The notes beneath the pieces were generated by a model. That model was not told where the DNA came from. It made no database searches and was given only the letters and a program-made list of their open reading frames with translations. A stretch of 64,000 nt of DNA, taken from the NCBI RefSeq assembly GCF_026616205.1, contig NZ_JANHGR010000001.1:372001-436000 (forward strand), in the 5' to 3' direction. A program made the translations under genes and the position numbers. The DNA is from Halolamina litorea (GTDB lineage: Archaea > Halobacteriota > Halobacteria > Halobacteriales > Haloferacaceae). Of the stretch, positions 61,086 to 64,000 are shown one piece after another (position 1 is the first letter of the stretch; each line of letters opens with the position of its first letter).

Positions 61086-62054
61086 ATGACTGATCTCGTG
61101 GGGTTCGGCGAGGCGACGCTGCGACTGCGGGCGGGACGGGACCGGCGACTCGGGGACGCCGAACAGTTCGCCGCCGGCGTCGGCGGCCCGGAACGGAACG
61201 CGGTCGTCACTGCCTCGGGGCTCGGGGCCGACGCCGTCTGGCTCTCCCGACTCCCGGACTCGCCGCTGGGGCGCCGCGTCGTCGCCGACCTCCGTGGCCA
61301 CGGTGTCCGCACCGGCGTGACGTGGGGCGACGGCGACGCCCGACTCGCCACGCGGTTCGTCGAGGCCGGCCCCGAACCGCGCGGCCGGACGACCGTTGAT
61401 GACCGTTCGGGCGCCGCCTTCGAACGCGTCCACGCGCCGAACCTCCCGGCCGGGGTCGTGCAGGAGGCCGCCCGTTTCCACGTCGCCGGCCCCACGGTCG
61501 CGCGGTCCGAGCGGGCCGCGGCCACGACCGAGTCGCTGTTCGAGGTCGCGAGCGAGGCCGGCACCACCGCCTCTTTCGACCTCCGTTACCGGGACGCCGA
61601 CTGGGACGAGGCGACCGCCCGCGCGGCCTGTGAGGCGCTGTTCCCGTACGTGGACGTGCTGTTCGTCTCCCCGGAAGCGGCACAGGCCGTCTTCGGCGAG
61701 GACGGCGACCCGATCGAGATCGCCCACGCGCTCCGGACCGACAACGGGTTCGAGACGGTCGTGCTCGGCCACGGCGACGGCGACGCGCTGGCGGTCCACG
61801 ACGACGAGGTCCACGAGGTCGACGCGGTCCCCGGCGAAACCGTCGACGAAGCGGGCGTTCACGACGCCTTCGTCGGCGCGTTCCACGCGACACGGCTTGC
61901 CGGGAGCGACTCGGACGGCGAAGGGGCCGACGGCCGTCCGACCGACGTGGGGACCGCGCTGGCCCGCGGCGCGGCCGCCGCGGCGCTCGCCCGAACCCTC
62001 GCCGGCGACGCCGTCGATGTCTCTCCCGAGGCAATCGACCGCATCCTCGACTAG
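61086..62054 (+). CDS. PfkB-family sugar kinase with an altered catalytic loop
   Basis: A 322-residue ribokinase-fold protein. It begins LVGFGEATLRLRAG, and the substrate region FAAGVGGPERNAVVTASGLGA matches the family GGxxxN motif. The usual DTTGAGDAF loop reads VDEAGVHDAFVGAF: the catalytic Asp is present but the GAG anion hole is changed to AGV-H. Haloarchaeal 2-keto-3-deoxygluconate kinases are of this length and type, but this change makes activity uncertain. It converges with another PfkB-fold gene. Confidence 0.82.
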   Translation: MTDLVGFGEATLRLRAGRDRRLGDAEQFAAGVGGPERNAVVTASGLGADAVWLSRLPDSPLGRRVVADLRGHGVRTGVTWGDGDARLATRFVEAGPEPRGRTTVDDRSGAAFERVHAPNLPAGVVQEAARFHVAGPTVARSERAAATTESLFEVASEAGTTASFDLRYRDADWDEATARAACEALFPYVDVLFVSPEAAQAVFGEDGDPIEIAHALRTDNGFETVVLGHGDGDALAVHDDEVHEVDAVPGETVDEAGVHDAFVGAFHATRLAGSDSDGEGADGRPTDVGTALARGAAAAALARTLAGDAVDVSPEAIDRILD

Positions 62055-62110
62055 TAAGGGGCCCGTTCGCGAAGGCCGCTCTCCCTCCCCGTGACGACAG
62101 CCGAACTCGG

Positions 62111-63187
62111 TTACGCCAGTCCCCGATCCAGCAGCCACTCACGGAGCGTCGCCGCCGACGCCGTCTCGCTCGTGGCGACGTAGTAGCTCGCACAGGCGTT
62201 CCCACAGGCCAGCGCGACCGGCCAGTCCCAGCCGGCACCCAGCGCCACTGCCAGCCCCCCGCCGAAGCGGTCGCCGCCGCCCATCTGTCGGATGTCGTCG
62301 ACGACGGGGTTCTCGACGCGGACGGTCGCCACGTCGGTCGCCGCGAGGGCGGACTGCTTGCCGTGTTTCACGACCGCGAAGGCGTCGAACGCCGCGCGTA
62401 CCGCCTCGACCCTGTCCTCGTCGTCGACGGGCGGATCGGGCGGCGCCGGTAGCGCAGCCGAGAGCGCCCGAAGCTCCGTTTCGTTGACCGAGAGCACAAC
62501 GTCGACTCGACGGGCGAGCGCCCGGACGGCCTCCCGAAGCTCCCGGTGGGCCGCCAAGTCGCTCCCGAGCACGTCGCCGGGGTCGAACACGAACGGCACC
62601 CGTGGGATCGACGCCGTACCGAGTTCGTGGAACGCGTCGCCCATCCCGGGTGTGGATACCCAGTTCGAACAGAACACCGCGTGGCCGGGCTCGGAGCGGT
62701 CCTCCGGGGCGGCCTCGTCGTCGCCGAAGACCGAAGAGAGCGGTGCCGCCTCGCGGAGGTCGGCCAACGTCCACTCGCGGAGGTCCGGCGACTCCTCGAC
62801 GAGCAGGAGGTCGCCGTCGTCGAAGTCGAGGACGTTCACGACCGTCGCCCGCCCCATCGAGACGCAGTCGAATGGCAGGTCGGCGAACAGGTCGCGGTCG
62901 GGTTCGGGGTCGTCGAGGTGGCCGTAGCAGGTCGCTTCGGCGCCGAGCGCGTGGGCCTGCTGGGCGGCGTTGACCGACTGGCCGCCCGCTTCGACCGCCC
63001 GGGGATCGAGAGTGAACCCCTTCCGGTGGCCGGCGGCGGCTTCGCGGGCGAACGTCGTTCGGGACTCGACGGGGTTCAGTCCACCAGCGGAGAGTCGACA
63101 GTAGCGGTCGACGCTCCCATCGGGGAGCGTGCTCACCGCCGGCGTGGGGCCGTCGGCCAGCCGGCGGGCGAGGCGCTCGTAAGGCAT
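62111..63187 (-). CDS. PfkB-family carbohydrate kinase, divergent
   Basis: A 358-residue ribokinase-fold protein. The substrate motif is AVEAGGQSVNAAQQAHALGA and the active-site loop is DDIRQMGGGDRFGGGLAVAL, with GGGD for GAGD and the catalytic Asp kept. The N-terminal 80 residues include a region with RYCRLSAGGLNPVESRTTF that most PfkB proteins lack. A different subfamily from its neighbour. Substrate unknown. Confidence 0.82.
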   Translation of the reverse strand: MPYERLARRLADGPTPAVSTLPDGSVDRYCRLSAGGLNPVESRTTFAREAAAGHRKGFTLDPRAVEAGGQSVNAAQQAHALGAEATCYGHLDDPEPDRDLFADLPFDCVSMGRATVVNVLDFDDGDLLLVEESPDLREWTLADLREAAPLSSVFGDDEAAPEDRSEPGHAVFCSNWVSTPGMGDAFHELGTASIPRVPFVFDPGDVLGSDLAAHRELREAVRALARRVDVVLSVNETELRALSAALPAPPDPPVDDEDRVEAVRAAFDAFAVVKHGKQSALAATDVATVRVENPVVDDIRQMGGGDRFGGGLAVALGAGWDWPVALACGNACASYYVATSETASAATLREWLLDRGLA

Positions 63188-63238
63188 GCCCCGTCGTTCA
63201 CACCGGGGGGTGTTGGGCGCTGCGTTCGGCGGCGGGGA

Positions 63239-64000
63239 TCAGCTGTCGATCCGCTGGCCCGCTCGCTCCTCGGTCGGGGCCAGCATCGACTGATCGACGT
63301 AGCCCTTGACGAGCTTTTCCTCGGCCCGCCGGAGCCGGTAGGAGACGGTCGACTGCGGGACGGACAGCCGCTCGGCGAGGCCGCCGACGGTGATCTCCCG
63401 GGGCGTCTCGTAGTAGCCGTGTCGGATCGCCGCCCGGAGGGTGTCCCGTTCGACTCCCGAAAGCGAGACGGCCGCGACCGAGTCGAAGTTCCAGTGGTCG
63501 GCCTCCCCGAGCCGCCCGATATCGAGGCTAACCCCGCTATCGAGGTGCTCGTCGACGGCGTCGTAGAAGGTGCTGACGTTCGTCTCCGAGCACATCAGCA
63601 GCCGCCATTGCTGTCGGTTCTTTCCCCGGCGTGTCTGGAAGACGTGGCCCAGATCGAGGTGTCGGGCCGCCAGCGCGACGACGGAGTTGCTGGTGTGGAG
63701 CCGTTCGCCGAAGCTGTAGACGGCGAGCGTCGACGCCGACCGTTCGAGCCGTTCGTGGTGTCGTTCGGCGGCACACGTCGCGGCGGCCGTCGTCCCGTCC
63801 GGCGCGTCGTCGTCGAGTCGGCAGCGCTCGATGGCGTCGAGGGCCGCCCCCGGGCCGAGGAACTGTTCGACCCGCCAGAACCGGTCGCGGCGGATGGGGC
63901 TGGCGATGGCGTCGGACCGGAGTTCGGGGTGCTCCATGAACGTGTCCGCCACCGGGTCGACCCCGTGTTCGAACTCGAGCGTGAACGTCAACTCACGCAT
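63239..64000 (-). CDS. Bat-type HTH_10 transcriptional regulator (may be cut at the window edge)
   Basis: A regulator of at least 253 residues. The C-terminal 60 residues are the bacterio-opsin-activator HTH: LRAAIRHGYYETPREITVGGLAERL then SVPQSTVSYRLRRAEEKLV. The N-terminal 180 residues match the haloarchaeal sensor-like domain found with it, with HWNFDSVAAVSLSG at its border. The last complete codon at the edge is an ATG giving MRELTFTLEF, a plausible start, but a longer gene cannot be excluded. Confidence 0.85.
   Translation of the reverse strand: MRELTFTLEFEHGVDPVADTFMEHPELRSDAIASPIRRDRFWRVEQFLGPGAALDAIERCRLDDDAPDGTTAAATCAAERHHERLERSASTLAVYSFGERLHTSNSVVALAARHLDLGHVFQTRRGKNRQQWRLLMCSETNVSTFYDAVDEHLDSGVSLDIGRLGEADHWNFDSVAAVSLSGVERDTLRAAIRHGYYETPREITVGGLAERLSVPQSTVSYRLRRAEEKLVKGYVDQSMLAPTEERAGQRIDS

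Overview
The window is chromosomal DNA from a halophilic archaeon (class Halobacteria). The evidence is a very high GC content, acidic proteins, twin-arginine lipoprotein signals, TATA-like boxes about 25 bp in front of start codons with almost no leader, and archaeal information-processing genes (class I LysRS, S19e/PDCD5, L7Ae-S28e-L24e, TmcA, Hef, an NMD3 relative). The genus cannot be fixed from this sequence. I see no insertion sequence, CRISPR array, integrase or rRNA. Nearly all of it is dense housekeeping DNA with short gaps.

Layout. 1-10 kb: a ZIP metal transporter, two site-2 proteases of different design, pyrH-lysS, a MobB-like/MoaE fusion, a small conserved haloarchaeal protein, ThiL and a flippase-like membrane protein. 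10-14 kb: S19e, PDCD5, a PP-loop ATPase, HisRS and a small membrane protein. 13.7-17.7 kb: the trpDFEG operon on the minus strand, with a palindromic TGTACA operator in its promoter. Then tRNA-Val(GAC), a lipoprotein, a 2Fe-2S ferredoxin, an APC permease with a UspA protein, and a complete five-gene dipeptide/oligopeptide ABC operon (22.0-27.8 kb).

28-41.7 kb: a SipW-type exported protein; an iron-siderophore binding lipoprotein overlapping a flavoprotein and preceded by two iron-box-like sites; a MetE-like protein without zinc ligands; a sodium/solute symporter flanked by a small membrane peptide and an unknown coupled gene; L7Ae-S28e-L24e-Ndk; TmcA; a zinc-type ferredoxin; a DUF456 protein; an amidase. 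41.8-52 kb: a pentapeptide-repeat protein fused to a potassium-channel-like pore, MetRS, a three-cysteine ferredoxin, Hef, a zinc-ribbon protein, a NifU-type scaffold, and two haloarchaeal conserved proteins. 51.5-64 kb: two FAH-family enzymes, small membrane proteins (one of only 26 residues), an XPD/DinG-type helicase, the NMD3 relative, a 400-bp structured non-coding gap, an NAD-epimerase, HtpX, a frameshifted remnant, two PfkB-fold kinases with altered active-site loops, and a Bat-type HTH regulator cut at the edge.

The most distinctive signals are regulatory or architectural rather than a new defence locus: the TRP-box-like operator, the paired iron boxes, the pentapeptide/channel fusion with a nested hairpin at its 3' end, the three-part symporter cluster, and the folded intergenic element at 57.1-57.4 kb.
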